A stretch of 64,000 bases of DNA from Enterococcus sp. 9E7_DIV0242. GTDB taxonomy: Bacteria > Bacillota > Bacilli > Lactobacillales > Enterococcaceae. The notes beneath the pieces were generated by a model, which was given only the letters and a program-made list of their open reading frames with translations, searched no databases and was not told the DNA's origin. The position numbers and the translations under genes are program-made. Shown here piece by piece: positions 16,428 through 25,707 of the stretch. Numbering within the stretch: position 1 is the first letter of the stretch; each line of letters opens with the position of its first letter. The stretch covers positions 2,791,001 to 2,855,000 of the forward strand of contig NZ_CP147247.1 of assembly GCF_002140975.2 (NCBI RefSeq), given 5' to 3'.

Positions 16428-17312
16428 ATGAAAAGTATGACTGGATTTGGGAAAGAAACACTGCAACATGATGTCTACCATATTGATGTTGAAATCAAGA
16501 CAGTCAATCATCGTTTTTTGGATATGCAGCTGAGAATGCCGAAAGAAGCGAACCCTTATGAGTTGGGCATTCGCCAGCTGATCAAGACCAAATTGCAACG
16601 TGGACGTGTAGAAGTTTATGTCAATCTGCAGAAAAACAGCAGCAGCAATAAAACTGTTCACATCCATTGGCCGCTGATTCATCAGCTGCTTCAAAGTATG
16701 GAGACAGAGTTGGTAGATAATTACGCAATTGAGCAATTTGATCCATCCACCAGCTTGAATCAACTATTGAATAATTCGGATTATGTTGAGGTCATCGAAG
16801 AAAAGACGGACGATACACAATTGGAAGAGCTACTGTTGAAAGCTGTTGAAGCAGCTGTGGAAAATGCGGATAGCAGCCGACAGCAAGAAGGCGAGAAGAT
16901 CCGCCAAGTGCTACTTGACTATAGTCAAGAGTTTTCAGCTAATGTCGAGAAGCTGACCACATTTACTACGCTGTATGAAGCGGACTACAAGGAAAAGTTC
17001 GAAGCGAAACTGAAAGACTGGCTGTCTGCGCATGTAGATGAAACTCGTTTACTGACAGAGATGGCGATTCTTTTGGAAAAAGGCGATATCCATGAAGAGC
17101 TTGATCGCTTGATGATTCATATCGATAAGCTGGACCAGCTATTGGCACAATCCGCTCCGATAGGCAGAGAACTGGATTTTCTGATACAGGAAATGAATCG
17201 GGAAGTAAATACGATCGGTTCAAAGTCGAGTCCGATCGAAATTAAAAATTTTGTTGTACAATTAAAAACGATTCTGGAAAAAATCCGTGAACAGGTCCAA
17301 AATGTAGAGTAG
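16428..17312 (+). CDS. yicC: YicC family endoribonuclease-like protein
   Basis: This 294-residue protein starts with MTGFGKETL and the VEIKTVNHRFLDMQLRMP signature of the YicC family. The C-terminus holds the conserved ELDFLIQEMNREVNTIGSKS motif. E. coli YicC has been described as an endoribonuclease. In many Firmicutes it sits directly before gmk. Here about 14.5 kb separate the two, which suggests insertion of accessory DNA. Confidence 0.92.
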   Translation: MKSMTGFGKETLQHDVYHIDVEIKTVNHRFLDMQLRMPKEANPYELGIRQLIKTKLQRGRVEVYVNLQKNSSSNKTVHIHWPLIHQLLQSMETELVDNYAIEQFDPSTSLNQLLNNSDYVEVIEEKTDDTQLEELLLKAVEAAVENADSSRQQEGEKIRQVLLDYSQEFSANVEKLTTFTTLYEADYKEKFEAKLKDWLSAHVDETRLLTEMAILLEKGDIHEELDRLMIHIDKLDQLLAQSAPIGRELDFLIQEMNREVNTIGSKSSPIEIKNFVVQLKTILEKIREQVQNVE

Positions 17313-17382
17313 GGGTTATTTTTTCACCATTTGCCTTTTTCAGTCTATAATGAATATGTAAACTGATGAAGAGGTGAGAAGA

Positions 17383-17670
17383 ATGATAAATTATTACGAT
17401 GTGACATTTCATGAATTAAGTGGGAAATCCGTTATCAAAAGAGAAATTCCTTCTGAAAAAGAAGCCTTCGATGTCTGGCAAGATGCCTGTGATTCGTATA
17501 CAGAAGAGTATTTGAACATCCGAATCAACGAAGATAAGTTCGTACAGATGAACCGAAAATACATTGTTCGTGTCGATATCGAAGAGGTAGATGGTCCAGC
17601 AGAAAAGCAGATCAAGCGTCATGATGAGCTGATGGGCGTGGTTAACACATTGTCGAATATGGGCTTTTAA
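17383..17670 (+). CDS. Hypothetical protein (95 aa)
   Basis: ATG 17383 is chosen because GAGGTGA sits five bases upstream (an in-frame GTG at 17374 lies within that site). The protein is acidic and soluble (NYYDVTFHELSGKSVIKREI near the start; no membrane segment or known motif). A strong terminator follows. I do not recognise the family. Confidence 0.7.
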   Translation: MINYYDVTFHELSGKSVIKREIPSEKEAFDVWQDACDSYTEEYLNIRINEDKFVQMNRKYIVRVDIEEVDGPAEKQIKRHDELMGVVNTLSNMGF

Positions 17671-17679
17671 AAAAACAAG

Positions 17680-17736
17680 AAACTGCAGGAAATACTAGCG
17701 AGGCTAAAGTCTCGCTGGTGCTTCCTGCAGTTTTTC
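17680..17736 (+). terminator. Strong intrinsic terminator
   Basis: AACTGCAGGAA pairs with TTCCTGCAGTT and an inner AGCGAG/CTCGCT extends the stem. A T run follows. Confidence 0.85.
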
Positions 17737-17931
17737 TATGATATTTTGAGTTTGGATTGCCCCGAAAATGAACTTTTATAAGGCATACAACAAGCTATCC
17801 CAAAACTGGATAGCTAAGAAGAGTATCACTCTAAAGAGTAATATGAAAAATAAAAGAGGTTGTTATTGGTATGCGAACATAGTAAATTAAAGTTGATGTA
17901 TTATCAATAACTATTAGTAGGAGATGATTGA

Positions 17932-18459
17932 ATGAATAAACCAGATATCAAAGTTTTTAAGATCAAGCACCCCTCTTTTTTATTTCTTGGAATAGAAAAT
18001 GAAATAGTCGGATCAATTGAAAATGCTGATTTTGTTACTATTTGGAATAAATTTTTCGAAGTAGGAGGATTTGATAAAATCAGGCCCTATCAAAAGAATT
18101 TTAATCCACCAATGGTTATTTATCATCAAAACAACTCTGATAACCTAATCTATTTTATTGGTTCAATAATCGAAAGTGTGGAGAAAGTTCCGAAGGGCTA
18201 TAGTGCTTGTGTTTTTCCAGAATGTGAATTTCTTGTAATTACAACTGATTGGCTACAAACTGAGGAAGAAGCACTTGGGGAACATGGGCTTGGGCAATGT
18301 GGTGAATATGAAAAGATTGTAGATATCCCAAAAGGATATATTCGCTATGATAAAGGAGATAGTCAATACGTATTAATTGAAAAAGAAAATTTTAATACTA
18401 AAGAGGGGCACCGATATGAATTTTGGGTCCCAATCAAGAAGATAGATGATAAGAACTAG
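17932..18459 (+). CDS. GyrI-like / AraC effector-binding domain protein
   Basis: This 175-residue protein resembles stand-alone effector-binding domains of the GyrI/BmrR type: an N-terminal KHPSFLFLGIENEI, then HQNNSDNLIYFIG, and the C-terminal YEFWVPIKKI typical of the fold. No DNA-binding domain is fused. It would bind a small hydrophobic ligand, but the ligand is unknown. AGGAGATGA precedes the ATG. Confidence 0.78.
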   Translation: MNKPDIKVFKIKHPSFLFLGIENEIVGSIENADFVTIWNKFFEVGGFDKIRPYQKNFNPPMVIYHQNNSDNLIYFIGSIIESVEKVPKGYSACVFPECEFLVITTDWLQTEEEALGEHGLGQCGEYEKIVDIPKGYIRYDKGDSQYVLIEKENFNTKEGHRYEFWVPIKKIDDKN

Positions 18460-18951
18460 TGAGATAGTTCATCTAAGCACATTTGAAAAACTAGTTACAG
18501 GGGATATTCAAAAAAGTTGTTAACTCTTTTATTCTATATTGAAACAAATCGTTGATCAAAAAATATGTGTCCGCATATTAGAGAAATCTCTAAAGCTATA
18601 AGTGATCTGCTTTAAGCTTTGGATGTGCTATACAGGTTCTCTAGGTGATTATCCGAATAAGGCGAAATCATCGTTAAACGAATACCCATTTCGTGTTTAT
18701 AAAGGGCTTTTTTACGTGGTGAATTTCTTTTAGAAGCTAAAGGGTCCACTGAAAGCCCACTATCTTTGGTTTCATAAGCACTCAAAAAGCTTGATAATAG
18801 CGGTAATTGGCTCTTAATTTTTCAGAATTGCTCAGCTTAACAAAAATTTTGCTTATTCTCTTCGAAAAAACAGGGACCGATAGACTTATTTCTATCAGTC
18901 CCATAAATGATGGAACCTTAATTTTTTAAAGAAACAATTACTTGAACAGGC
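18460..18951. other. Intergenic region, no gene seen; minus-strand terminator at 18873-18902
   Basis: About 490 bases without a supported frame. Near its right end GGGACCGATAGA pairs with TCTATCAGTCCC, with AAAAAA on the left, so it acts as a terminator for the leftward hydrolase/EIIB pair. The remainder shows no repeat or coding remnant that I can identify. Confidence 0.5.
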
Positions 18952-19347
18952 TTAGTCTTCTTTCTCGAATTCTTTTTTTAATTCTAAAATATCAGCTAGG
19001 GCTTTTTCGCCATTCATATTTCCAAAGGTTCGCATATCAAGATCACTGCAAGGAATGTTCAAGGGTTCAAGAAGTTTTTGCAAACTTGCAGTTTTATACC
19101 TTACCTGGGGACAAACCAACACTTGATCAACATAAGGCTGAAAAATGGGTGTGAGAGCTTGATGATTAATTTCTCCTTCACCACCATAAGCAATCAGTGT
19201 TGGATAAGTGTGAGACAGGTGCTCAAAATCACTAATAACGTCGGTCAGATGTCCGAAATAAACTTCTGCTGGATCAGCGGCTTTTGAAATCTTTTGGCAA
19301 AACATGCTGGAAGTCATACCGCCAGCGCAACAAATATAGATTAACAT
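18952..19347 (-). CDS. PTS EIIB-like component (lactose/cellobiose type)
   Basis: This 131-residue protein begins at the ATG complementary to 19345-19347, preceded by AAGGAGAA. The N-terminal IYICCAGGMTSSMFCQKI is the phosphorylation loop of cellobiose/lactose-type EIIB, with the phosphoryl-accepting cysteine next to the GG. No EIIA or EIIC gene lies nearby, so it is an orphan EIIB, perhaps with a regulatory role. It overlaps the end of the hydrolase gene by seven bases, so the two are translated together. Confidence 0.75.
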   Translation of the reverse strand: MLIYICCAGGMTSSMFCQKISKAADPAEVYFGHLTDVISDFEHLSHTYPTLIAYGGEGEINHQALTPIFQPYVDQVLVCPQVRYKTASLQKLLEPLNIPCSDLDMRTFGNMNGEKALADILELKKEFEKED

Positions 19348-20195
19348 GAAGTATTCTCCTTTATAAATGTTTTTAAAATCTGCAGAAATTGATCTGGTTG
19401 TTCTTGGAAAGGGGCGTGTCCGCAATTCTCTAAAGCATGATAGCTAATGAATGAATTTCTTTCCACTTTCAGTTGATGGGAAATTTCTTTTTCAGAACAA
19501 ATTGGATCATCTATTCCTTGAATTATACAAGTGGGAATCGTAGTTGAAAGAAAAACTCCCGCCAAGTGATCGGAAAAAAACCAGTCACTAATCTGTAAAC
19601 TATATCGTAAAGATTTTGACGTGTTAGTACTTGAAAGAATATATCTTTTTACTTCAGGATGATCAAAAAATTCTTTTGGATCTAGTGTTCGTAAAGCTGA
19701 GAATTTCTTATTAAAGGGTTCAGAAAGATGCTCGATATAGTGCTGTTGCCTTTTTTGAAAAATGGCTGCAGCATGAGTTGAGCTAAAAAAAACAGCCGGA
19801 CAACTAAGTAATAGACCTTTGACACAATTAGGGTGTTCACGAATTGTTTGTAAAGCCAAATAACCGCCAAAGCTTCCACCGAATAACCAAAGCTCTTTTT
19901 GAGGATATTTTTTTTCAACAAATCTAATTATCTGATAAACATCATTTACAAGATCTTTTTTTGTCATTTTTTTATCAGCAGGAAAAAGAGATTTACCCGA
20001 ACTTCGTTGATCAAAATAGAGACATAAATAACTAAGTTCCAGTTCTTTAAAAGCTGGTATCTCTCTTAAAGGAGCATAGCCGCTGCCTGGCCCGCCATGT
20101 AATAGGATGATGAGCTGAGATGAAGTTTTGTTTCCAGCAAGTAATGAGTTTATTTTGATATCAGGAGCTGTTTGAATAAAGAATTCCTGTTCCAT
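19341..20195 (-). CDS. Alpha/beta hydrolase, proline iminopeptidase-like
   Basis: This 284-residue enzyme has an oxyanion HGGPGSGY motif (about residue 35), a nucleophile elbow GGSFGG with the catalytic Ser, a late Asp (IDDPICSE) and a His (CGHAPF). The order fits the peptidase S33 / proline iminopeptidase group, but the substrate is unknown. The start at 20195 has GGAGAG upstream. An upstream in-frame ATG has no ribosome site. A GTCAC/GTGAC hairpin lies in the leader. Confidence 0.82.
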   Translation of the reverse strand: MEQEFFIQTAPDIKINSLLAGNKTSSQLIILLHGGPGSGYAPLREIPAFKELELSYLCLYFDQRSSGKSLFPADKKMTKKDLVNDVYQIIRFVEKKYPQKELWLFGGSFGGYLALQTIREHPNCVKGLLLSCPAVFFSSTHAAAIFQKRQQHYIEHLSEPFNKKFSALRTLDPKEFFDHPEVKRYILSSTNTSKSLRYSLQISDWFFSDHLAGVFLSTTIPTCIIQGIDDPICSEKEISHQLKVERNSFISYHALENCGHAPFQEQPDQFLQILKTFIKENTSC

Positions 20196-20237
20196 TTTAT
20201 ACTCTCCTTTGTCACCATGTAGTGACGTGTTTGGCAT

Positions 20238-20613
20238 TAGTATAGCATAAGCATGAATAAAAAAATACGGTTGAACTGATAATCAATAGAGGTGATTGTA
20301 CTAGTGCGAGAGTTCGTCGAAAGGAATTGAGAGGCGAGGGACAGTAAATAAGCGATCATATGAATATAAAATGGATGTCCATTTGTCTGATAATTCCATG
20401 TTTCAAAATGGATATGTCGTTTTGTTGCTTGCAGATGTATGTTGTAGTGAAGGTGTAGTTTTAGAGAAGTACATAGGATAGTTTAAAAGGAACAATAGCT
20501 AGGACTAGCTGAGTGATTTGAACTCAAAAATGATTAGTAACTGAATCGGACCGGTTGAAACGGTAGCGTGATCCGAAATCAAAATAGATGAAATCCAGAA
20601 GGGACTATGAAAA
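20238..20613. other. Intergenic region, no gene seen
   Basis: No supported frame. On the minus strand a TATGCTATACT (extended -10 type) near 20240 could serve the hydrolase gene. The rest shows only short interrupted frames. Confidence 0.4.
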
Positions 20614-21144
20614 ATGTTTTATTTTATAAAAACTAAATTAATAGATCGTCTCACAAAAAGAAATATATTTAGCATTTATAATTTGGATATTGATAGTGGC
20701 ACTAAGAGCATCACTATATCAGATTTATCTTTGATTCGCTTTTTTTTGAAATTTACTCCACCTAAAGACCATTTATTTTGTAGGATCAGGAAATGGAGCG
20801 ATGATGTTTTTGTTAATATATCTTGTAAAAGCAATAAAAAAAATTGGGATTCCTGTACTAAAAATTTGTATACAGTAAGTGAAATTGTAAATGACAATAA
20901 TGAAGGTTACGTAAGAGATTTTTTATGTTTGATAGTCGATGAAGATTTTTATGATAACAATAACGGGTTTACAGATATACTCAATCACACTGTAGATTTT
21001 ATAAACAGCAGGAAAAAAGAGTACCAGAGGATTTGTTCAATAGATAGTGCTATTTATTTCGAACAAGATTGTACTGTAAATAGCTTCAAAGTGGTTTGGG
21101 GACAAGAGGATTATATTAATTACATTCTCTATGATATTGGTTAA
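20614..21144 (+). CDS. Hypothetical protein (176 aa), AT-rich
   Basis: The protein is rich in Asn, Ile, Asp and aromatic residues with no membrane segment and no motif I recognise. It starts at ATG 20614. Base composition is more AT-rich than the neighbouring HAD gene, which suggests transferred DNA. Size and isolation would fit a polymorphic-toxin immunity protein, but no toxin gene is visible beside it, so this is only a guess. Confidence 0.6.
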   Translation: MFYFIKTKLIDRLTKRNIFSIYNLDIDSGTKSITISDLSLIRFFLKFTPPKDHLFCRIRKWSDDVFVNISCKSNKKNWDSCTKNLYTVSEIVNDNNEGYVRDFLCLIVDEDFYDNNNGFTDILNHTVDFINSRKKEYQRICSIDSAIYFEQDCTVNSFKVVWGQEDYINYILYDIG

Positions 21145-21405
21145 GTGAACTAAATACAGTAATAACGCTAAATTTGATTAGTTGGCTAAAGATAGTATGA
21201 AATGGGGAGCTTATTAAAAGACATGTCATAGGTTAAGAGCAAAGAATCTATAATTACTTACTGGCTATCTTAAAAAAAATCAATAGCCGATATAATAATT
21301 GGCTATAGGAGGAGAAAAATATCGGAATTATTCATTTGGAGAGAGAAGGAACAAGCAGTATAACTTAAAATTCGAGTATTTCTAAAGTTATTAATTATTA
21401 GTAAA

Positions 21406-21434
21406 TTGAAAAACTTGTATATACATGTTATAAT
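21406..21434 (+). promoter_or_regulatory. Sigma-A type promoter for the HAD phosphatase gene
   Basis: TTGAAA at 21406-21411 and TATAAT at 21429-21434 are spaced by 17 bases, 72 bases before the gene. Confidence 0.75.
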
Positions 21435-21505
21435 TAATTTAACTTAAAATGAAACCCTTTTCAAAGAGGCCAAAGAATATTTTCGTATAGAACGGAGAGA
21501 ATGAA

Positions 21506-22324
21506 ATGAATGTTAATCCCCACGATATTAAGTTAGTAGCTGTAGATATGGATGGAACGTTTGCGCGAAGCGACTATACCTACGATGTATCGAGATTTAA
21601 GCGCATTTTGTCTAGAATGAGAGAAGCTGACTGTCAATTTGTCGTTGCAAGTGGCAATCAGTATTATCAATTACGTTCTCATTTTCCAGATTACTACAAC
21701 GAATTGAGCTTTGTTGCCGAAAATGGGGCTTTGGTGAAGGACAAGAACGAACTCATTTTTTCAGTAGATATACCTAAAGAAGCAATCCTATCATTTCTTG
21801 AGTTATGTAAAGAATATCCTGAAATAAAAAATGTCATGTGTGGAGTGAACAGTGCTTATTGTGAACGAGGAACTGTTAGTCAAGATTTTTTTGAATTAAC
21901 CAATATCTATTACCATAGACTAAAATGGGTAGATGACTTTGCTCAAGTTGAAGATCAAATTTTGAAGTTTGCTCCTACAGTACCAGTAGAAAAAACAGAG
22001 TATTATTGTGATTTATTTCGCGATAAATTGAACGGCTTGCTGGTTCCTACTGGCAGTGGCCATGGATCGGTTGATTTAATCAGCCCTGGCTGTCACAAAG
22101 CTTCAGGTATAGAAAGATTAGTTCAACGTTGGGGGATCACTCCGGAACAATGTGTAGCTTTTGGTGATGGCGGAAATGATTTGGAGATGCTGGAATATTG
22201 TGGAAGAGGCTATGCTATGGATAATGCACCAGATAATGTTAAAGCCATTGCAGACTATGTTTGCCCTTCAAATGATAAGGATGGGGTCCTAATTACGTTG
22301 GATCAATTATTTCCAATGGGATAA
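21506..22324 (+). CDS. HAD superfamily sugar-phosphatase (Cof type)
   Basis: This 272-residue enzyme shows HAD motif I VAVDMDGTFARSD (nucleophile Asp about residue 15), motif II (VVASGN), a Lys in the KASGIERL segment and motif IV GDGGNDLEML. The large C2-type cap marks the Cof/YbiV subfamily, which removes phosphate from sugar phosphates or flavin-type substrates. CGGAGAG precedes the ATG. The IS110 element sits immediately downstream. Confidence 0.9.
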   Translation: MNVNPHDIKLVAVDMDGTFARSDYTYDVSRFKRILSRMREADCQFVVASGNQYYQLRSHFPDYYNELSFVAENGALVKDKNELIFSVDIPKEAILSFLELCKEYPEIKNVMCGVNSAYCERGTVSQDFFELTNIYYHRLKWVDDFAQVEDQILKFAPTVPVEKTEYYCDLFRDKLNGLLVPTGSGHGSVDLISPGCHKASGIERLVQRWGITPEQCVAFGDGGNDLEMLEYCGRGYAMDNAPDNVKAIADYVCPSNDKDGVLITLDQLFPMG

Positions 22325-22442
22325 TTGATTTTCTGAGGATTTAGTGTGAAAACTAATCCATCTAGGATAAGAAGCAGTCCAATAAATAAAGCGCACACCA
22401 AATAAACGTCAAAAACGACAGGTCCGACGATAAAAAAGTTAT

Positions 22443-23723
22443 TTAGATGAGTGGTGCTAAGTCTTTTCTAACAAAATCATCTGGTAATAAACCTTCTGAA
22501 ATGAGTAGTTTGGTTGCTTGTTTAAGAGCTTTATCTTTCTGCTTTTGAATAAGATTGTCTGGCATGTCAATCTTATACAAGTCAGTCGGATTCCAAACTT
22601 CTCCAGTCGAAAGCATATGGTAAATAGCTGTAAGCATCATCCGAGCGATTGCGATGATCGCGCGCTTTTTACCTCGTCGTTTATAAATACGCTCATATTT
22701 TAAACGGTAATAGGGATGCTTCTCTTTCGCTTTTACCGCAGCGTGAGCACACTGGACAAGTGTTGGTTTTAAATAAACGCCAGCTCGAGAGATGCGGACA
22801 GATTTCTTTTTACCAGCAGATTCATTACTACTAGGAGAAAGTCCTGCCCAGCAACATAATCTTTTTGACTGTGAGAACTGAGACATATCAATGCCAATTT
22901 CAGAAATAATTTGGATAGCTGATTGGCGACGAATCCCTGGAATCGTCTCTAGTAGTTGAATAGCTGGTTCGTAGGGTTCAACCATTTGGTCCAATAGGTA
23001 ATCAAGGAAGCTAATCGAGTGATCAAGGTAAGTTTTGTGTTCTTCAATCAGTTGAATTCGAATAATCTGTTCATTTGTAAAAGAGTAACCTTCAATTGAT
23101 TGGATGAGCTCCTGTCCTTTAGGCTTCATGCTTCCATGAAGCAAGTCGAGCACATGATTCGGATCAAACGCTTTACTTGAAATCAAATAATCTCGGACTC
23201 TCTTAGAGCTGACACCAAACATGTCAGAAACTACAGAGTCCATGGCAACATTACCAACGGTAAAGGCATTTTGAAGTCGATTTTTCTCGCTAGAACGATG
23301 ACTGACTAATCGGGTCCGATAACGAGTAAACTCACGCAAGACTCGAACATCTTTTTCAGGGATAAAACTGCCTCTTACCAATCCCATACGGAATAGTTCG
23401 GCAATCCATTTGGAGTCCTTCTTATCATCTTTGTTTCCTTTTACTGCACGAACCCATTTGGGGTTCGCAATCGTGACGTTCATCACGTCTTCAAGCAAAT
23501 TGGAAACGGGGACCCAGTACTTACCGGTACTTTCCATACAAACATCGTAGCACTTGCATTCTAACAGCCAGTCTTTCAATGCCAGAATCTGGTTGTTAAA
23601 AGTTGAAAATCGTTTTTTCTGATAATGCGGCGTTAATTCGCCAGCTTTCGTGGTGATGACGGTAGCTATTAAAAAGCTTTTGTGCACATCAATACCACAA
23701 CAAACGGGATAAACGACTTTCAT
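22443..23723 (-). CDS. IS110-family transposase
   Basis: This 426-residue protein has a RuvC-like DEDD N-terminal domain (CGIDVHKSF with the first Asp, CMESTGKYW with the Glu, and KDDKKDSKWIAEL with paired Asp). A coiled-coil middle follows. The C-terminal domain holds the conserved serine region (AGLSPSSNESAGKK). The frame is intact. IS110 transposases work with a bridge RNA that pairs with both donor and target. The structured region upstream fits the IS110 group rather than IS1111, whose RNA lies downstream. Confidence 0.93.
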   Translation of the reverse strand: MKVVYPVCCGIDVHKSFLIATVITTKAGELTPHYQKKRFSTFNNQILALKDWLLECKCYDVCMESTGKYWVPVSNLLEDVMNVTIANPKWVRAVKGNKDDKKDSKWIAELFRMGLVRGSFIPEKDVRVLREFTRYRTRLVSHRSSEKNRLQNAFTVGNVAMDSVVSDMFGVSSKRVRDYLISSKAFDPNHVLDLLHGSMKPKGQELIQSIEGYSFTNEQIIRIQLIEEHKTYLDHSISFLDYLLDQMVEPYEPAIQLLETIPGIRRQSAIQIISEIGIDMSQFSQSKRLCCWAGLSPSSNESAGKKKSVRISRAGVYLKPTLVQCAHAAVKAKEKHPYYRLKYERIYKRRGKKRAIIAIARMMLTAIYHMLSTGEVWNPTDLYKIDMPDNLIQKQKDKALKQATKLLISEGLLPDDFVRKDLAPLI

Positions 23724-23750
23724 GATTCTTCGCCCCTTTCTATAAGTAGC

Positions 23751-23932
23751 GGAGAGGCAGTGACTGGCCGGGGCAGCATTTAACAGAAGTTGTTAAAACA
23801 ATGATTAGTGTGCGGACTCTAACGTTCCACTCATTTGTGCTTGAATGCCCTGGCCTTACACTGGTTAGAATACTGGTTTAAACCGGAGGTTTCCTACAAC
23901 TTACCTCACCGTGCTTTGTAGTGTGCCTCTCC
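23751..23932 (-). ncRNA. Candidate IS110 bridge RNA
   Basis: The segment directly upstream of the transposase is closed by a perfect 9-bp inverted repeat (GGAGAGGCA 23751-23759 with TGCCTCTCC 23924-23932). Inside is a 10-bp stem (GGCCGGGGCA 23766-23775 with TGCCCTGGCC 23846-23855, one G-T pair) and a smaller AAACC/GGTTT hairpin. A closing stem with internal stem-loops matches the layout known for bridge RNAs, whose internal loops carry the target- and donor-pairing guides. Strand is assumed to follow the transposase. Confidence 0.6.
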
Positions 23933-23935
23933 TAG

Positions 23936-24411
23936 TTCCATTATAAACTGAAATCCGCATCAGTTTTCATTACTATTTGACTCGATGAGCGGAGCGAGTC
24001 GAGATGGAGGTTAGGATGATAAAAATTGATCGACCTATCTATGATAGGCCTCAATATAATGCTGTGTTTGTCCAGAGCTAGATTGGATCCAATCGGTTTT
24101 CTTCTTATTCTGATTGTTTAGTTGATGAGCATGTTGGAAGGTTAGGTATAAAGATGAAAGTGATCCCGTAAATATAAAGCAGTGAGAGGGGAATTGATCA
24201 TCTTGTCGCTGCTTTTTAATATGACTTAAACTGTGTAAATCACATGATGTATCCTAGTTCAGGATGCTATAAAAAATATACGGTTTTATCTAAAATGATG
24301 TATTTATTTTACAAAAATGATTGATTTTTTTTTAAAATGGGTTTTCGTAGGATTGATATATATGTTATTATGAAAAAGTATTTTAACAAAAAAGAAAAAG
24401 GAGAGTTATTG
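23936..24411. other. Intergenic region with terminator at 24176-24217
   Basis: No gene is supported. AAAGCAG (24176) pairs with CTGCTTT (ending 24215) as an intrinsic terminator with no rightward gene directly before it. It may be the original terminator of the HAD gene, now separated by the IS. A GACTCG/CGAGTC hairpin lies at 23979-24000. Confidence 0.5.
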
Positions 24412-25056
24412 ATGAAAAAAAAGATCTTTTTGAAAATTAGTTCTTTGGTAATTGTTGGAGTAACAAGTTTGGTATTAGGTACAACAGGTGCAAATGCGGC
24501 GTCATTTGAAGACATGAAAGAACATGTGGAATCAGGTGAAGGTCAAATATATAATCCGATTTCAAACGAGATTATGGACGAAGAGAAATCATTAGAATAT
24601 GTTCAATACATTGAAGAAGCTGTTGAAAATCCAGATAGTGAAGAAATTCCAGAAGAAACACAAATTGCAGCTTTTATTGAAACCAAATCTGATAATCCAA
24701 TACAATTACAAGAAGATGCTATATTTCCTGCAAAAATGGCTAGAGGAGCACATCCTCCAACCTCAAAACCAGTTGTGGTGGACGACTTTGCAAGACCTTA
24801 TCAATCAAATACATTTTCTGGTAGTGGTTGGAGATTTAGTGGAATGAGATTTACAGTGAGAAACGTAAGTAAGAACCCATATTTTGGAGTGAGAGCAACC
24901 TTAGATACGTTTACTTTTTTCAATGGGATGCATGATGTGTTTGTGCCAGTCAGTAATACTTTTGTATACACCATTTCAAATTTCAGGGGAACACCACTTG
25001 ATGGCTATTTTGCTACATGGAATCCTGTTAGCGGAAGCCGTTATTATATCTATTAA
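24412..25056 (+). CDS. Secreted protein of unknown function
   Basis: ATG 24412 is chosen for its AAAGGAGAG site. The first 29 residues form a signal peptide (KKKIFLKISSL, hydrophobic core, cleavage after GANA). The mature part starts with an acidic Glu-rich region (about 30-90). A beta-rich domain follows (SGSGWRFSGMRFTVRNVS; GVRATLDTFTFFNGMHDVF). I do not recognise the domain. A terminator separates it from the ECF sigma gene, but their adjacency hints at a shared stress or envelope role. Confidence 0.75.
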   Translation: MKKKIFLKISSLVIVGVTSLVLGTTGANAASFEDMKEHVESGEGQIYNPISNEIMDEEKSLEYVQYIEEAVENPDSEEIPEETQIAAFIETKSDNPIQLQEDAIFPAKMARGAHPPTSKPVVVDDFARPYQSNTFSGSGWRFSGMRFTVRNVSKNPYFGVRATLDTFTFFNGMHDVFVPVSNTFVYTISNFRGTPLDGYFATWNPVSGSRYYIY

Positions 25057-25073
25057 ATAGTGCTAAAATCGAA

Positions 25074-25112
25074 AAATCAGAGAGCAATTGTGTGCTGCTT
25101 TCTGATTTTTTT
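25074..25112 (+). terminator. Terminator between the secreted protein and sigma factor genes
   Basis: AAATCAGA pairs with TCTGATTT, with an inner AGCA/TGCT, followed by a T run. Confidence 0.8.
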
Positions 25113-25188
25113 GATTTTTCAAGAATTTTATGAAACCTTTTGGTCTCTTTTTTACTCTTATAAGTATAGGGAGGAGGAAAAGAAATTT

Positions 25189-25707
25189 ATGGAGAAAGAT
25201 TTACAAGTGGAATTAGTTAAAAATGCCAAAATGGGAGATGCTGAATCTTTCGTTCGGCTATGTCAATGCTATCAAATCACCTTATATAATTCCGCATATA
25301 AAATCCTTCAAAACAGTGAAGATATTTCGGATTGTTTACAGGAAACAGAAATTATTGCATGGAAAAATATTAATACGCTTAGAAATGAAGCCGCATTTAA
25401 CTCTTGGATATTTAGAATCATGGTAAATGTTGCAAAGGCTATTTTAAAAAGAAGGGTTGAAATAATTCAACTTGAAGAAAACGATATAATTGTAGAAGAA
25501 AAATACTATGGAGAGTCGGAACTAGAACAAGTGTTTAAGCGTTTGCCGGAAAAATATAAAATTCCAATAGTTTTACACTATTATGCAGGTTTCAATATTA
25601 AGGAGATCGCACACCAACTAAATTTACCTAAAAATACAGTAAAGACAAGGTTGGCACGTGGAAGAGAACGATTAAAAATTTTATTGGAAGGAGAACAAAA
25701 TGACTAA
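25189..25707 (+). CDS. ECF-type RNA polymerase sigma factor
   Basis: This 172-residue protein starts at ATG 25189 after GGGAGGAGG. An upstream in-frame extension lacks a ribosome site. Region 2 (DAESFVRLCQCYQITLYNSAYKI, SDCLQETEIIAW, FNSWIFRIMVN) and region 4 (YKIPIVLHYYAGFNIKEIAH, LPKNTVKTRLARGRERLK) are both clear. It overlaps the next gene by eight bases, as sigma/anti-sigma pairs commonly do. The target promoters are unknown. Confidence 0.9.
   Translation: MEKDLQVELVKNAKMGDAESFVRLCQCYQITLYNSAYKILQNSEDISDCLQETEIIAWKNINTLRNEAAFNSWIFRIMVNVAKAILKRRVEIIQLEENDIIVEEKYYGESELEQVFKRLPEKYKIPIVLHYYAGFNIKEIAHQLNLPKNTVKTRLARGRERLKILLEGEQND

Larger units (their letters stand above)
22443..23935 (-). 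mobile_element. IS110-family insertion sequence (ends not resolved)
   Basis: The element comprises a leftward DEDD transposase and, upstream of it, a structured non-coding segment. IS110-family elements usually lack terminal inverted repeats and make no clear target duplication, so exact ends cannot be read here. It lies between the HAD gene stop (22324) and a terminator at 24176 that may once have belonged to that gene. Confidence 0.75.
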
